Source: Ectobacillus funiculus
Lineage (GTDB): Bacteria; Bacillota; Bacilli; Bacillales; Bacillaceae_G
Direction: 5' to 3'
Assembly (NCBI RefSeq): GCF_004138295.1
Contig: NZ_SCFM01000055.1
Span: 1 to 45,339 of the forward strand
DNA length: 45,339 nucleotides
Below are positions 28,321 through 37,164 of the stretch, one piece after another. How positions within the stretch are numbered: position 1 is the stretch's first letter; each line of letters begins with the position of its first letter. Below the pieces are notes generated by a model. The model ran no database searches, was not told the DNA's origin, and saw only the letters and a program-made list of their open reading frames with translations. A program made the position numbers and the translations under genes.

Positions 28321-29323
28321 CGATTTTTTTTACTGAATCCCTGTAAACGATATTACCCTTAATAAAAGTCCTTCCGTACTTCTTCTTAGGATTTTCTAAT
28401 TTTCCCATAATAAACTTAACTGCTACTCTAGACATTTCCTCTATATCCACTTCAACTGTCGTTAATTGCGGATCCGATAAGGTAGCATGAATGGAATTAT
28501 CAAACCCCACTACTGAACAATCTTCAGGCACATGAAACCCATTCTTTTGCAGCAAATGAATGAGATTATACGCTACCTCATCATTATTGCACACAAATGC
28601 TGTTGGCATATCTTCCGGTAATTCGATATCAATATACCTGCCAAGCTCATCTCGATCTTTAATCACATAATCCTTTCTAAGCTCAATCCGATGCTCTAAT
28701 AGCGATTTATAATAACCAAGGTACCTGTCTTGAATGCTGCTTGTAGCATGGACATTTCCAACAAAAGCTATTTTTTTATGGCCATTTCTCACTACATAAT
28801 TTGTCAATTCATATACGCCATAGAAATTATCTGTAAGAACTGAGTCAATTTCATTCTGGTCCGTGTAAAAATCCAAAAATATGACTGGACTTTCAATTTT
28901 TCCAATTAACTCTACATATTTTTTCCCTAATTGGCCCAGAACGATAAACCCGTCTACTTTTTTTTCATTATAAATCCTTGGCAAAACTAACTGATCTTCA
29001 TCCGCTTGGCTTAGGATGTACAATATCCCTGAATAATGATAACTATCCAAAACCTTTGATAGCATTTGATAAAATTGAAGATAAAAAGCCTGAGTCGTTA
29101 CAGAAAAACGCTCTGGTATCACAATGCCAAGATTATATGATAATCCTTCCTTCATTGATTTAGCATGTGTATTAAAACGGTAGCCCATTTCTTCGGCAAC
29201 CCTTTTAATTTTTTCTTTCAACTCTTCGCTTACGCCTTCTTTATCATTAAGTGCCTTTGAGATAGTAACACTGCTAACTCCAACTTTCTCTGCTATATCA
29301 CGCATTGTAATATTGCCTTTCAC
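28310..29323 (-). CDS. LacI-family transcriptional regulator
   Basis: A 337-residue regulator. The N-terminal helix-turn-helix reads MRDIAEKVGVSSVTISKALN, followed by the hinge GYRFNTHAKSMK and a periplasmic-binding-protein-like effector domain (about 62-335). The start codon is GTG at 29323 with GGAGG 7 bases upstream. It is convergent with the GH36-ROK pair and likely controls that pair and the importer, binding one or both cre-like boxes in the divergent region. The effector is unknown, presumably a manno- or galacto-oligosaccharide. Confidence 0.87.
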   Translation of the reverse strand: MKGNITMRDIAEKVGVSSVTISKALNDKEGVSEELKEKIKRVAEEMGYRFNTHAKSMKEGLSYNLGIVIPERFSVTTQAFYLQFYQMLSKVLDSYHYSGILYILSQADEDQLVLPRIYNEKKVDGFIVLGQLGKKYVELIGKIESPVIFLDFYTDQNEIDSVLTDNFYGVYELTNYVVRNGHKKIAFVGNVHATSSIQDRYLGYYKSLLEHRIELRKDYVIKDRDELGRYIDIELPEDMPTAFVCNNDEVAYNLIHLLQKNGFHVPEDCSVVGFDNSIHATLSDPQLTTVEVDIEEMSRVAVKFIMGKLENPKKKYGRTFIKGNIVYRDSVKKIEQK

Positions 29324-29605
29324 AACGATTCCTCCGGTTCTTATAATACAACAGATACCTCTATCGTAATTTTTTTATAAACAATAGTAAACAGATTACA
29401 AATAAATAAACCCTCCTTGAATTTAAAAGATATTCCCCTCCTAAAAACGTAGCCGTTATCATTAATTTGTAACCTTAACGATAACTTAATTATAAAGATA
29501 TTAGATTCTATGGTCAATTTATGCTTTGTAATTTTCTTCTTTACTTTTCGTATCACTTTAGGCATAGCCAGCAACTTAAGAAAATGTATAAAACGTATAA
29601 AAAAG
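29324..29605. other. Intergenic region upstream of the LacI-type gene
   Basis: No supported gene; a 77-codon AT-rich frame here has no coding character. It contains GTTATC (29456-29461) and GATAAC (29481-29486) as an inverted repeat, and CGATAACTTAATT (29480-29492), also found upstream of GH36. Both could be regulator sites. Confidence 0.35.
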
Positions 29606-29645
29606 AGGACACCATTCCATGCAGCGTTACGTGGAATGGTGTCCT
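29598..29645 (-). terminator. Terminator of the anchored sugar-binding protein gene
   Basis: AGGACACCATTCCA at 29606-29619 pairs perfectly with TGGAATGGTGTCCT at 29632-29645, a 14-bp stem. On the minus strand it is followed by CTTTTTTAT. Confidence 0.85.
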
Positions 29646-29673
29646 AATTTATATCTACAAACTCTCCATTTTT

Positions 29674-30639
29674 TCAAAACCTACTCCCAAATTGTAATGC
29701 TTCTTCCAAAAAATCCAGCTTATTTTTTGCATTATCCTGAGTTATGATATCAACTCCGCTATCAATCCGCTTTCGGACAGTTTCCCCCTTAATAGCCCTT
29801 AAGGCTTGCTCGACACTTAAGTATCCCATATCATAAGGATTCTGTCCGAGCGTAGCACTCAATTTGCCTTCCTTAACAAACTTAATCATTTCCGTAATAC
29901 CATCTGCCCCAACAACGGGAATCTTTGTCCCTGTCTTGTCTAGAATTTTTAATGCATCTAGAGCCAGCACGTCGTCGGCAGTAATTACACCTTTGATAGC
30001 AGGATAAGTCTGCAAAATGTCTTTCATTACCGATTTTAGAATAAACGAATCGTCATATCCTGATTGTTCCGTGACAATCTCCATTCCTGCATCTTCTAAT
30101 GCCTCTTTCGCTCCCTTTATTCGATCGGTCATCATTTGAAAGGAGGATGGCCCTTTAATAAGGGCTACTTGATCTCCTGGATATAGCATAGAAGCTAATA
30201 ATTCTCCTGCTTTTTTCCCAAATTCAAGGTTATCCGTGCCAATATAAGTGACTTTATCCTTCCATTCAGCATCGGTATCTGCCAGTAGCACTGGTATGTT
30301 TTTTTTCTTATATTCCTCTAGTATAGGCATAATGGCGGATGGCTGAATTGGGGTAACAATGATCGCATCCGGCTTTTCTCTTATGACGCTTTTTAATATG
30401 TCCAGCTGCTTTGCAGTTGCATCTGCAGAACCTGGCGCTACTACTTTACCATCTATCTGAAAGTCCTCAAACGCTTTGTTAGCTCCTGATTCAAAAAGTC
30501 TCCAATACTCTATATCTATTACTTTTGAAACAACAACAATTTTAGGCTGATCATCTTTGGTAAAAAGCTTGAGGATAAAAACTAGTAAGATAATAAGAAA
30601 AATGAGACAAACGGTAAAAATTATCCATCGCCTTTTCAA
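29674..30639 (-). CDS. Membrane-anchored RbsB-type sugar-binding protein, orphan
   Basis: A 321-residue family with a single N-terminal hydrophobic helix (about 5-27) lacking a lipobox or clear cleavage site, so probably an uncleaved anchor. The rest is a pentose/hexose-type periplasmic binding domain (KIVVVSKVIDIEYWRLFESG, IIVTPIQPSAI, VITADDVLALDALK, VVGADGI, LGQNPYDMGYLSVEQAL). No permease, ATPase, kinase or chemoreceptor is adjacent. It may present a sugar signal or serve a distant transporter. Translation starts at TTG, with GGAGG 7 bases upstream. Single gene with its own strong terminator. Confidence 0.8.
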   Translation of the reverse strand: MKRRWIIFTVCLIFLIILLVFILKLFTKDDQPKIVVVSKVIDIEYWRLFESGANKAFEDFQIDGKVVAPGSADATAKQLDILKSVIREKPDAIIVTPIQPSAIMPILEEYKKKNIPVLLADTDAEWKDKVTYIGTDNLEFGKKAGELLASMLYPGDQVALIKGPSSFQMMTDRIKGAKEALEDAGMEIVTEQSGYDDSFILKSVMKDILQTYPAIKGVITADDVLALDALKILDKTGTKIPVVGADGITEMIKFVKEGKLSATLGQNPYDMGYLSVEQALRAIKGETVRKRIDSGVDIITQDNAKNKLDFLEEALQFGSRF

Positions 30640-30791
30640 TGTTGGACCTCCACTCCATCTGCATCATTTATTTTGATCAATTCCTTGTATCAGTAACACA
30701 TTTTTATATAGTAGGCTTATCCAAAGTTATTAGAAGTTTTCACAATTAACTTTTGTTTTAGCTATTCTAATTTGTACCTTATATAAATTGC

Positions 30792-30817
30792 AAAAAAGAG
30801 CCAATGAATTGGCTCTT
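30792..30817 (-). terminator. Terminator of the extended gmu operon
   Basis: AAGAGCCAAT and ATTGGCTCTT form a 10-bp stem over a 2-base gap at 30796-30817. On the minus strand TTTTTT follows. It lies just past the Gfo/Idh/MocA gene stop and marks the likely end of the gmu operon. Confidence 0.85.
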
Positions 30818-30825
30818 ATCGATTC

Positions 30826-31809
30826 CTATACAAGATCGGCTTCAAAAACGATGCCTGCATCCCTTCTAGCCGCAACAACCATCTTCATGACAGAATGGCT
30901 GTAATCGAGCAACTCATAGCAGCGCTCAAATTCTCTTTTTTTATAAACATAGTTAAATTCTAATAGCTCATAATATAAACTATTGTGGGTAGTCTGCATA
31001 TTCAAGGGGACTTCCTTATCTTCTATATATAAAATCACTTTTTGACACCCTTGAGCACCGTTTACAACATGAATATAACCTTTTTCACCTTGAATTAGAG
31101 CAAAATTCATACTGTGAGTATCCTTACAACCAACACACTCACTAATAAACTTAGGGTATTTCATAACCAAAACTCCAGAGGTATCAATCCCATTTGCATG
31201 CTTATTTGCTGTGTAACTAATAGATTCAGGTGTTCCAAATAAATTCATAACAAAATGCAAATTATAAATATTAATATCTGTTAGAGCACCACCTGAAAAT
31301 TTGGGATTAAAAACATTTGGTGTCTCACCTGCAAGTAATGCATTGTATTTACTTGAATATTGACTATAGTTACATTGAACAAATTTAATAGCTCCAAGCT
31401 TTGCAATATTATCTTTAATTAATTGATAGTTTGGCAAATGAATGGTCGTAATCGCTTCAAATAGCATTAACTTTTTTCTTTTAGCAAGGCTAATTAAACT
31501 TTCTACTTCACTCATTGTCGATGTAAATGGTTTTTCACAAATCACATGTTTATCATGCTCAAGCGCACGATAAGCATGATCATAATGCAAGCTATTTGGA
31601 GAAGCAACATAAACAAATTCTATATTGGGATCAGAATACATTTCATCCAAATCGGTATAAACAGAAGTTATATTATATTTCTCAGCCAGTGGTTTAGCAG
31701 TTTCTTCTTTTCTTGAATACATCGCCACGCATTGGGCTTCATCAATAGAATCTAGTGCGGAAAGAAAGTTGTCCACAATAGCACCTGTTCCAATTGTTGC
31801 AATCTTCAT
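30826..31809 (-). CDS. Gfo/Idh/MocA-family oxidoreductase
   Basis: A protein of about 327 residues. The Rossmann start MKIATIGTGAIVDNFLSAL, the HVICEKPF motif with its catalytic Lys, and the GGALTDINIYNLHF segment are typical of NAD(P)-dependent sugar dehydrogenases of this family. I choose the ATG at 31809, which has GAGGTG 8 bases upstream, over a TTG five codons earlier. Last gene of the extended gmu operon. The substrate is unknown; a sugar or sugar derivative from mannan is the natural guess. Some relatives act as NAD-dependent glycosidases, so hydrolysis cannot be excluded. Confidence 0.82.
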   Translation of the reverse strand: MKIATIGTGAIVDNFLSALDSIDEAQCVAMYSRKEETAKPLAEKYNITSVYTDLDEMYSDPNIEFVYVASPNSLHYDHAYRALEHDKHVICEKPFTSTMSEVESLISLAKRKKLMLFEAITTIHLPNYQLIKDNIAKLGAIKFVQCNYSQYSSKYNALLAGETPNVFNPKFSGGALTDINIYNLHFVMNLFGTPESISYTANKHANGIDTSGVLVMKYPKFISECVGCKDTHSMNFALIQGEKGYIHVVNGAQGCQKVILYIEDKEVPLNMQTTHNSLYYELLEFNYVYKKREFERCYELLDYSHSVMKMVVAARRDAGIVFEADLV

Positions 31810-31860
31810 GCTAAAGCACCTCAATCTAGTTACTTGTTAGTAATGAATGTAGGAATAGAT

Positions 31861-32478
31861 TCACTCATGATTGAAAAAGGATTTTAACCATGCTTTTGCC
31901 ATTAACATATTTCCAATAGAATTCATATGAACTCCATCTACGGTTAACTTATGAATTGGCTTTTGCTTAAAATAATCTATAAAAACTTGGTGAGTATCAA
32001 CCAAAATGGCGTTATATTCCTTCGCAAGTTTTTGGACTGCTTCCACGTAAGGAGCTAGCAATTGGTTGCCAGGAGATTCAATTTCTTCTCCATGGATTGT
32101 GGGTTCCATTAGAATCAACTCGGCTTTTGTTTTAGTTTTTACCTGATCTAGTAAGTTCCGATAGATTTTCTCATATTGGTCAGGGAAAATGAGCTCTTTT
32201 TCAGGATGATCAAGCCGTCGCCAAACATCATTAATACCAATAGAGATAGAAATATAGTCAGGTTTCATCTCAATTACGTCCCTGTCCCATCTTGTTACTA
32301 AATCAGTTATATGATTTCCACTAACCCCTTTGTTCACAATCTTTGGAGATTGATTCGTTATTACTAAGTAATCATGAATCAATCTAACATATCCAAAACC
32401 AATTTTTTCAGAGTCTTCAAAGCGTCCTGACTCTGTTATACTATCTCCGATAAAAAGTAATACATCATCTTGTCTCAT
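31861..32478 (-). CDS. SGNH/GDSL hydrolase, possible acetyl-oligosaccharide esterase
   Basis: A 205-residue hydrolase without a signal peptide. The four SGNH blocks are visible: FIGDSIT with the catalytic Ser, the Gly in GVSGNHI, the Asn in IGIND, and DGVHMNSIG with catalytic Asp and His. Relatives remove acetyl groups from plant polysaccharide fragments in the cytoplasm. Placed between mannose-6-phosphate isomerase and an oxidoreductase in the gmu operon, it could deacetylate O-acetyl manno-oligosaccharides. GGGGGG-rich ribosome binding site directly upstream. B. subtilis gmu lacks this gene. Confidence 0.85.
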   Translation of the reverse strand: MRQDDVLLFIGDSITESGRFEDSEKIGFGYVRLIHDYLVITNQSPKIVNKGVSGNHITDLVTRWDRDVIEMKPDYISISIGINDVWRRLDHPEKELIFPDQYEKIYRNLLDQVKTKTKAELILMEPTIHGEEIESPGNQLLAPYVEAVQKLAKEYNAILVDTHQVFIDYFKQKPIHKLTVDGVHMNSIGNMLMAKAWLKSFFNHE

Positions 32479-32496
32479 AATTTTATCCTTCCCCCC

Positions 32497-33441
32497 TTAT
32501 GTGTGGGAAACAATTAGTTGACATTCTCCATCTATAACGAATTCTCCTAATCCTACAGGAATAATGAAATGTGTGCCCTGATTTAAGGAATAATTTTCAC
32601 CATTATGAATCAATGAACCCTCACCCTTTATCACGCTTAAAAGTAAGTATTGTTCACTATCAGAAAACGCTGCACTGCCTGTAATATCCCACTTGTACAC
32701 AGAGAAAAAATCAGCTTCTACAAATGTTGTTATCGTTACATTCTCCTTTGATTGAACAGCAGATTTACTTCCAGCCACTTGATGAGGAACAGTTGTCACA
32801 TCAACAGCTTTATCTAAATGCAGCTCGCGTAAGTATCCTTGGTCGTCTCTGCGGTCATAGTCATATACCCGATAAGTTGTGTCAGAGCTTTGCTGCGTTT
32901 CTAACACAAGCGTTCCTTCGCATAGGGCGTGAATTGTTCCGCTTGGCACATAGAAAAAATCTCCTGGCTTGATTTTTACTCGCCGAAGCAGTTCATTCCA
33001 TTTTCCTTCATTAATCTGCTGAATTAATTCTTCTTTTGTTTGAGCATTATGGCCAAAAATCATATCGGCATCTTCTTTACAATCAATGATATACCAACAT
33101 TCCGTCTTACCTAACTCGCCATTTTCATGGGCCTTTGCATAAGTATCATCTGGATGAACTTGAACAGATAAGTCCATGTTTGCATCTAATATTTTTGTTA
33201 AAAGAGGAAAAATCTCCTCTTTTGGGTTTCCAAAGAGCTCCGGATGTTTCTTCCATAGCACATCCAGTGTTTCGCCAGCAAAAGGCCCATTTTCAACTAT
33301 TGAAGGCCCATTTGGGTGAGCAGAAATAGCCCAGCATTCTCCTGTTTTATCATTTGGAATTGAATAGCCAAATTCTTGCGCTAAAGCAGTTCCACCCCAA
33401 ATTCGCTCTTTAAATACTGGTTTTAAAAATAATGGCTGCAT
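32497..33441 (-). CDS. gmuF: Mannose-6-phosphate isomerase, class I (GmuF)
   Basis: A 314-residue cupin-type isomerase that converts mannose-6-phosphate to fructose-6-phosphate, feeding mannan sugars into glycolysis. Seen: FKERIWGGTAL near the start, the metal-binding VQVHPDD and CWYIIDC stretches, and FYVPSGTIHAL. Length matches B. subtilis ManA, Pmi and GmuF. It follows gmuE in the B. subtilis order, though here 511 bases of decayed gmuE copies separate them. Confidence 0.93.
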   Translation of the reverse strand: MQPLFLKPVFKERIWGGTALAQEFGYSIPNDKTGECWAISAHPNGPSIVENGPFAGETLDVLWKKHPELFGNPKEEIFPLLTKILDANMDLSVQVHPDDTYAKAHENGELGKTECWYIIDCKEDADMIFGHNAQTKEELIQQINEGKWNELLRRVKIKPGDFFYVPSGTIHALCEGTLVLETQQSSDTTYRVYDYDRRDDQGYLRELHLDKAVDVTTVPHQVAGSKSAVQSKENVTITTFVEADFFSVYKWDITGSAAFSDSEQYLLLSVIKGEGSLIHNGENYSLNQGTHFIIPVGLGEFVIDGECQLIVSHT

Positions 33442-33459
33442 AATGATTCCCCTTACAAT

Positions 33460-33701
33460 TTATACTTGATTTTCATTTTGCAATACTTGATAAGCAAGCT
33501 GGAGGGAGCTTGTAATCCTAGCACGGTCGCTTAAACCAGAGCCTTACCCATATAATCAAAAAGATCTGGTAAGGCCACATAACCTTTATTAAATTCCGAC
33601 AAATACTTGCACACATAAGAGAATACTTGTTTTTGATTCATGACACCTACGCCCAGTACAACCCTTATAAACATAAATCCTAATATATTATATAATTGAT
33701 T
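33460..33701 (-). pseudogene. Decayed copy 1 of the gmuE 3' end
   Basis: This stretch repeats the last 80 or so codons of gmuE. Its end still translates to LAYQVLQNENQV then stop, against LAYQALRNENQV in gmuE. A 2-base insertion near 33545 shifts the frame further in, and there is no start codon. It begins with a stop triplet (33460-33462) and runs directly into copy 2. Confidence 0.85.
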
Positions 33702-33952
33702 TATAGTTGATTTTCATTTTGCCATGCCTGATAAGCAAGCTAGAGGACTACTGTAATCCCAGCGCGATTGCTTAAGCCTGAGCTTACAATATAATCAGAA
33801 AGATCCGGTAAGGATATAATAATTTTTATTAAATTCCGGCAAACACTTTTAGACATAAGAGAATACTTGTTTTTGATTCATAACACCGACACCTAGTACG
33901 GTCTTTTTATAAAATAATCCTAATATATAACACAAGTGATTTTTATTATAAT
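33702..33952 (-). pseudogene. Decayed copy 2 of the gmuE 3' end
   Basis: A second copy of the same gmuE segment. It ends YQAWQNENQL then stop. The Gln codon two residues before that Tyr-Gln region is now TAG, and a 1-base insertion near 33819 shifts the frame. It abuts the intact gmuE end at 33953. Units are 242 and 251 bases long and contiguous. Confidence 0.85.
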
Positions 33953-34825
33953 TTATACTTGGTTTTCATTTCGCAATGCCTGATAAGCAAGCTGGAGGGC
34001 TCCTGTAATCCCAGCACGGTCGCCTAAGCCAGGGCTTACAATATAATCAGAAAGCTTCGGTAAGGATATATAATTTTTATTGAATTCCGGCAAATACTTG
34101 TAAATATAAGAGAATACTTGCTTTTGATTCATAACACCGCCGCCCAGAATGATCTTTTTTGGTGATAGAATCAGAATATATTGCATAAGTGCTTGCGCAA
34201 TATAGTAACCTTCCAAATCCCATACTTCCGTACGTTCTACCAAATGAATCCCTTTATCCCCCCAGCGTTCTTCAATACTAGGACCCGCTGCAAGACCTTC
34301 AAAGCAATCATGATGATACGGACATTTTCCTTCATATCTATCAGCACGATGGCGTCTTACTAAAATATGCCCCATTTCAGGATGGGAAAGGCCTTGGAGC
34401 AATTTCCCTTGAACAATTGCTCCTGCCCCTATTCCCGTTCCAACCGTTATATACAAACAGCTATCTAAACCTTTAGCTGCCCCAAATGTAGCCTCTCCTA
34501 AGGCTGCTGCATTTACATCCGTATTAAAACCAACAGGGACTGAAAATGTCTCTTTTATGACTCTAACAAGAGGGTAGTCCTTCCAAGCTATCTTCGGTGT
34601 AGAGGTAATAAAGCCATAAGCTGGACTTTCTGTATTCACATCAATAGGGCCAAATGAACCAATACCGATGGCTTCAATATTATACTTCTTAAAAAATTGA
34701 ATGACTTCTGCCATAGTTTCCTCAGGTACTGTTGTAGGAATCTGGATTCGCTCAATAATCTTGCCCGACTCATCCCCGACTGCGCAAACAAACTTTGTAC
34801 CTCCAGCCTCAATTGCACCTAACAT
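33953..34825 (-). CDS. gmuE: ROK-family fructokinase-like sugar kinase (GmuE)
   Basis: A 290-residue ROK kinase. It starts MLGAIEAGGTKFVCAVGDE (phosphate-binding loop) and has FNTDVNAAALGEA with the catalytic Asp, VGTGIGAGAI and the zinc site CPYHHDCFEGLAAGPS. Relatives ScrK and YdhR/GmuE phosphorylate fructose or mannose with ATP. In this operon it would phosphorylate free mannose released by GH1 enzymes. GGAGG lies upstream and the gene starts 21 bases after gmuR. Two decayed copies of its last quarter follow it downstream. Confidence 0.9.
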   Translation of the reverse strand: MLGAIEAGGTKFVCAVGDESGKIIERIQIPTTVPEETMAEVIQFFKKYNIEAIGIGSFGPIDVNTESPAYGFITSTPKIAWKDYPLVRVIKETFSVPVGFNTDVNAAALGEATFGAAKGLDSCLYITVGTGIGAGAIVQGKLLQGLSHPEMGHILVRRHRADRYEGKCPYHHDCFEGLAAGPSIEERWGDKGIHLVERTEVWDLEGYYIAQALMQYILILSPKKIILGGGVMNQKQVFSYIYKYLPEFNKNYISLPKLSDYIVSPGLGDRAGITGALQLAYQALRNENQV

Positions 34826-34846
34826 AAATCATTCCTCCAATACTAT

Positions 34847-35560
34847 TTATCGTACGGGATTAACTGTTGTTACTTCGAATTTATCATATCGATGGCGTGA
34901 GAATGAGTACTCGAAAGGAACCCCATTGTTCAAAAAACCAACATGCTCGACTTCAAGGATAGGATCATCGGGTAAACATTCCAAATGTTCCTGATCTAAC
35001 TCATCCGACTTGCACGCTCTGATTTTTCGATGAGAACCTGCTATTGTCAAACCCAAATCCTCTTGGATATATCTATAAATAGAACTGTGCAGAACTTCAT
35101 CTTTAATACCTGGGATAAGTGTAGTCGGCATATATGTTTTTTCCATGACATATGGCTCATCGTCAATCATTCTTAGACGAATTAAATAATACACTGGCGT
35201 TTTCATGTCAATCGCAAGGTGTTTCGCAACCTCTGTTGTCGGAAATTGAACCTCGAATTTTATCATCTTACTCGTAATTTTTTTATCCTTTATGAGATTT
35301 GATAACCCCAAAGCTTCATTACTAATGACATTCACTCGGCTAGTTTGTATAGCAGATTGAACAATAAAGGTTCCATGTCCTCTCTTTCGATAAAGCAGAC
35401 CTTCCATTACTAAAATGTCAAGTGCCCTTTTCATTGTCATCCTGCTGCATCCAAACTCTTTCGCCAGCGATATTTCGTCTGGTATTGGTTGATCGATCGG
35501 ATAATTCCCATCCTTGATTCTCTGTCTCATCTCTAAAGAAATTGATTGATATTTATTCAT
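34847..35560 (-). CDS. gmuR: GntR/HutC-family repressor GmuR
   Basis: A 237-residue regulator, the same length as B. subtilis GmuR. The winged helix (about 1-70) includes DEISLAKEFGCSRMTMKRAL and GLLYRKRGHGTFI; the C-terminal part (about 85-237) is the UbiC-like effector domain of HutC regulators. I choose the ATG at 35560 with GGTGG 7 bases upstream; a TTG five codons earlier is possible. By analogy it represses the gmu operon and is released by phosphorylated manno- or cellobiose. A candidate operator lies in the gmuB promoter. Confidence 0.88.
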   Translation of the reverse strand: MNKYQSISLEMRQRIKDGNYPIDQPIPDEISLAKEFGCSRMTMKRALDILVMEGLLYRKRGHGTFIVQSAIQTSRVNVISNEALGLSNLIKDKKITSKMIKFEVQFPTTEVAKHLAIDMKTPVYYLIRLRMIDDEPYVMEKTYMPTTLIPGIKDEVLHSSIYRYIQEDLGLTIAGSHRKIRACKSDELDQEHLECLPDDPILEVEHVGFLNNGVPFEYSFSRHRYDKFEVTTVNPVR

Positions 35561-35710
35561 ACCTGAACCACCCAACTAATTAAGAATATATTTCCTTAAT
35601 TATAATATAAATGTTTTATATCTCTTATATTTTTCAAAAAAGGGGTCAATTTATCAATGAATAGTCAGGTTTTATGGTCAAGTTTCGATTTCTAACTCTT
35701 ATAATTTTAT

Positions 35711-37114
35711 TTAAAACCCATTATTTTCTGAAAGCTTCTTAAACCATTGTCCGCTCTTTTTAATTGTACGTTCCCCATCTTTATCTAGATTAACTGAAAC
35801 AAAGCCGTAGCGATTTTTATAGGCATTTGTCCATGACCAATTGTCCATAAAAGTCCACAAGTGGTACCCCTTTGCTTTTGATCCTTCTTCGATAGCCTTA
35901 TGAACCCACTTTAGGTGATCCTGGATAAATTCAATTCGATAATCATCTTGAATAATTCCGGTTTCATCGCGGAATTTCTCTTCCCCTTCAACACCCATTC
36001 CATTTTCGGAAATGAAGCATTCAATATTGCCATAGTTCTCTTTTAAATTGATAAGGATATCATATATACCTTTTTCGTAAATTTCCCAACCACGATGTGG
36101 ATTCATTTTGCGTCCAGGCATTACGTAGTTATCAAAATAACGGTCTGGCATAAATGGAGCTTCTGGATTTGGAAGATTCTCTTTTGCTTTAACCCTTCTT
36201 GGCTGATAATAATTCACACCAAGTATATCGACTGTATTATTTTTAATAATATCCAAATCTCCATCTTCAATAACGGGCATAAAGCCTTCTTCCTTCAAAA
36301 TTTGAACAAGCTCTTGAGGGAACTCACCTTTCACAGATGGGTCCAAAAAGGATCGATTGAAAAATGCATCGGCCAGCACTGATGCTTTTAGATCAGCAGG
36401 GTTTTCGCTTCTAGGATAAGAAGGGGTTAGATTTAAAACAATACCGATCTTTCCATCCTGACCCATTTCCTTATACGCTTTAATAGCTCTTGCACTAGAT
36501 AAAATTGTATGGTATCCAACTTGGACTGCCTTACCAAAATCGATTTCATTTGGATAATGGAAATCGTATAGATAACCACCTTCAACAGGAACAATTGGCT
36601 CATTATGAGTAAACCATTTTTTTACTCGGTCTCCGAACAATTCAAAACATGTTTTAGCATATGCTTCATATGCATCTACTACTTCTCTGTTGACCCATCC
36701 ACCAATCTTTTGCAATTCCATCGGCATATCAAAATGGAATAAACCAACAAATGGCTCAACACCATTTTCAATGAATTCATTAATAACATTATTATAAAAT
36801 TCAACCGCTTTTGGATTGACTTCACCGACACCATTTGGAATTAATCTTGACCACGAAATCGACATCCGGAAGGAATTATGACCAATTTCCTTCATTAATT
36901 GAATATCCTCTTTATACTTATAATAAAATTGGGATGTTTTTTCTGGACCCACTCCATTAAAGAAACGATTCGGCTCCACTTCATACCAATGATCCCATAT
37001 GTTCTTTCCTTTACCCTCTACATCTGCCGCACCCTCTGTTTGAGTAGCTGAAGCTGCAGAACCCCACCAAAACCCCTCTGGAAAGCGGTATTTTACTTTA
37101 TTTATGTTTGACAT
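35711..37114 (-). CDS. gmuD: GH1 6-phospho-beta-glycosidase (GmuD)
   Basis: A GH1 enzyme of about 467 residues. FWWGSAASATQTEG start, acid/base Glu in THNEP and nucleophile Glu in ISENG are present. In the pocket, WSWTNAYKNRYG has Ser at the position of the non-phospho Glu and Asn in place of the phosphate-binding Lys, as in its paralogue at 13692. By operon position it hydrolyses disaccharide 6-phosphates made by the GmuBAC PTS. The ATG at 37114 has GAGGGG upstream, whereas the ATG at 37138 has no binding site, so I use the former. Confidence 0.9.
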   Translation of the reverse strand: MSNINKVKYRFPEGFWWGSAASATQTEGAADVEGKGKNIWDHWYEVEPNRFFNGVGPEKTSQFYYKYKEDIQLMKEIGHNSFRMSISWSRLIPNGVGEVNPKAVEFYNNVINEFIENGVEPFVGLFHFDMPMELQKIGGWVNREVVDAYEAYAKTCFELFGDRVKKWFTHNEPIVPVEGGYLYDFHYPNEIDFGKAVQVGYHTILSSARAIKAYKEMGQDGKIGIVLNLTPSYPRSENPADLKASVLADAFFNRSFLDPSVKGEFPQELVQILKEEGFMPVIEDGDLDIIKNNTVDILGVNYYQPRRVKAKENLPNPEAPFMPDRYFDNYVMPGRKMNPHRGWEIYEKGIYDILINLKENYGNIECFISENGMGVEGEEKFRDETGIIQDDYRIEFIQDHLKWVHKAIEEGSKAKGYHLWTFMDNWSWTNAYKNRYGFVSVNLDKDGERTIKKSGQWFKKLSENNGF

Positions 37115-37164
37115 ACACTGTTTCCCCTCTTCTAACATTCATTGTTTTTTGTTAATTAAATTTT

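Noticed and set aside
29341-29574. 77-codon minus-strand frame upstream of the LacI-type gene
   Set aside because: Very AT-rich, Lys/Ile-rich composition, no ribosome binding site, and it covers the regulator's promoter region.
33460-34200. Tandem repeats as a possible CRISPR-like array
   Set aside because: Units are about 245 bases, contiguous, without spacers, and translate into the gmuE C-terminus.
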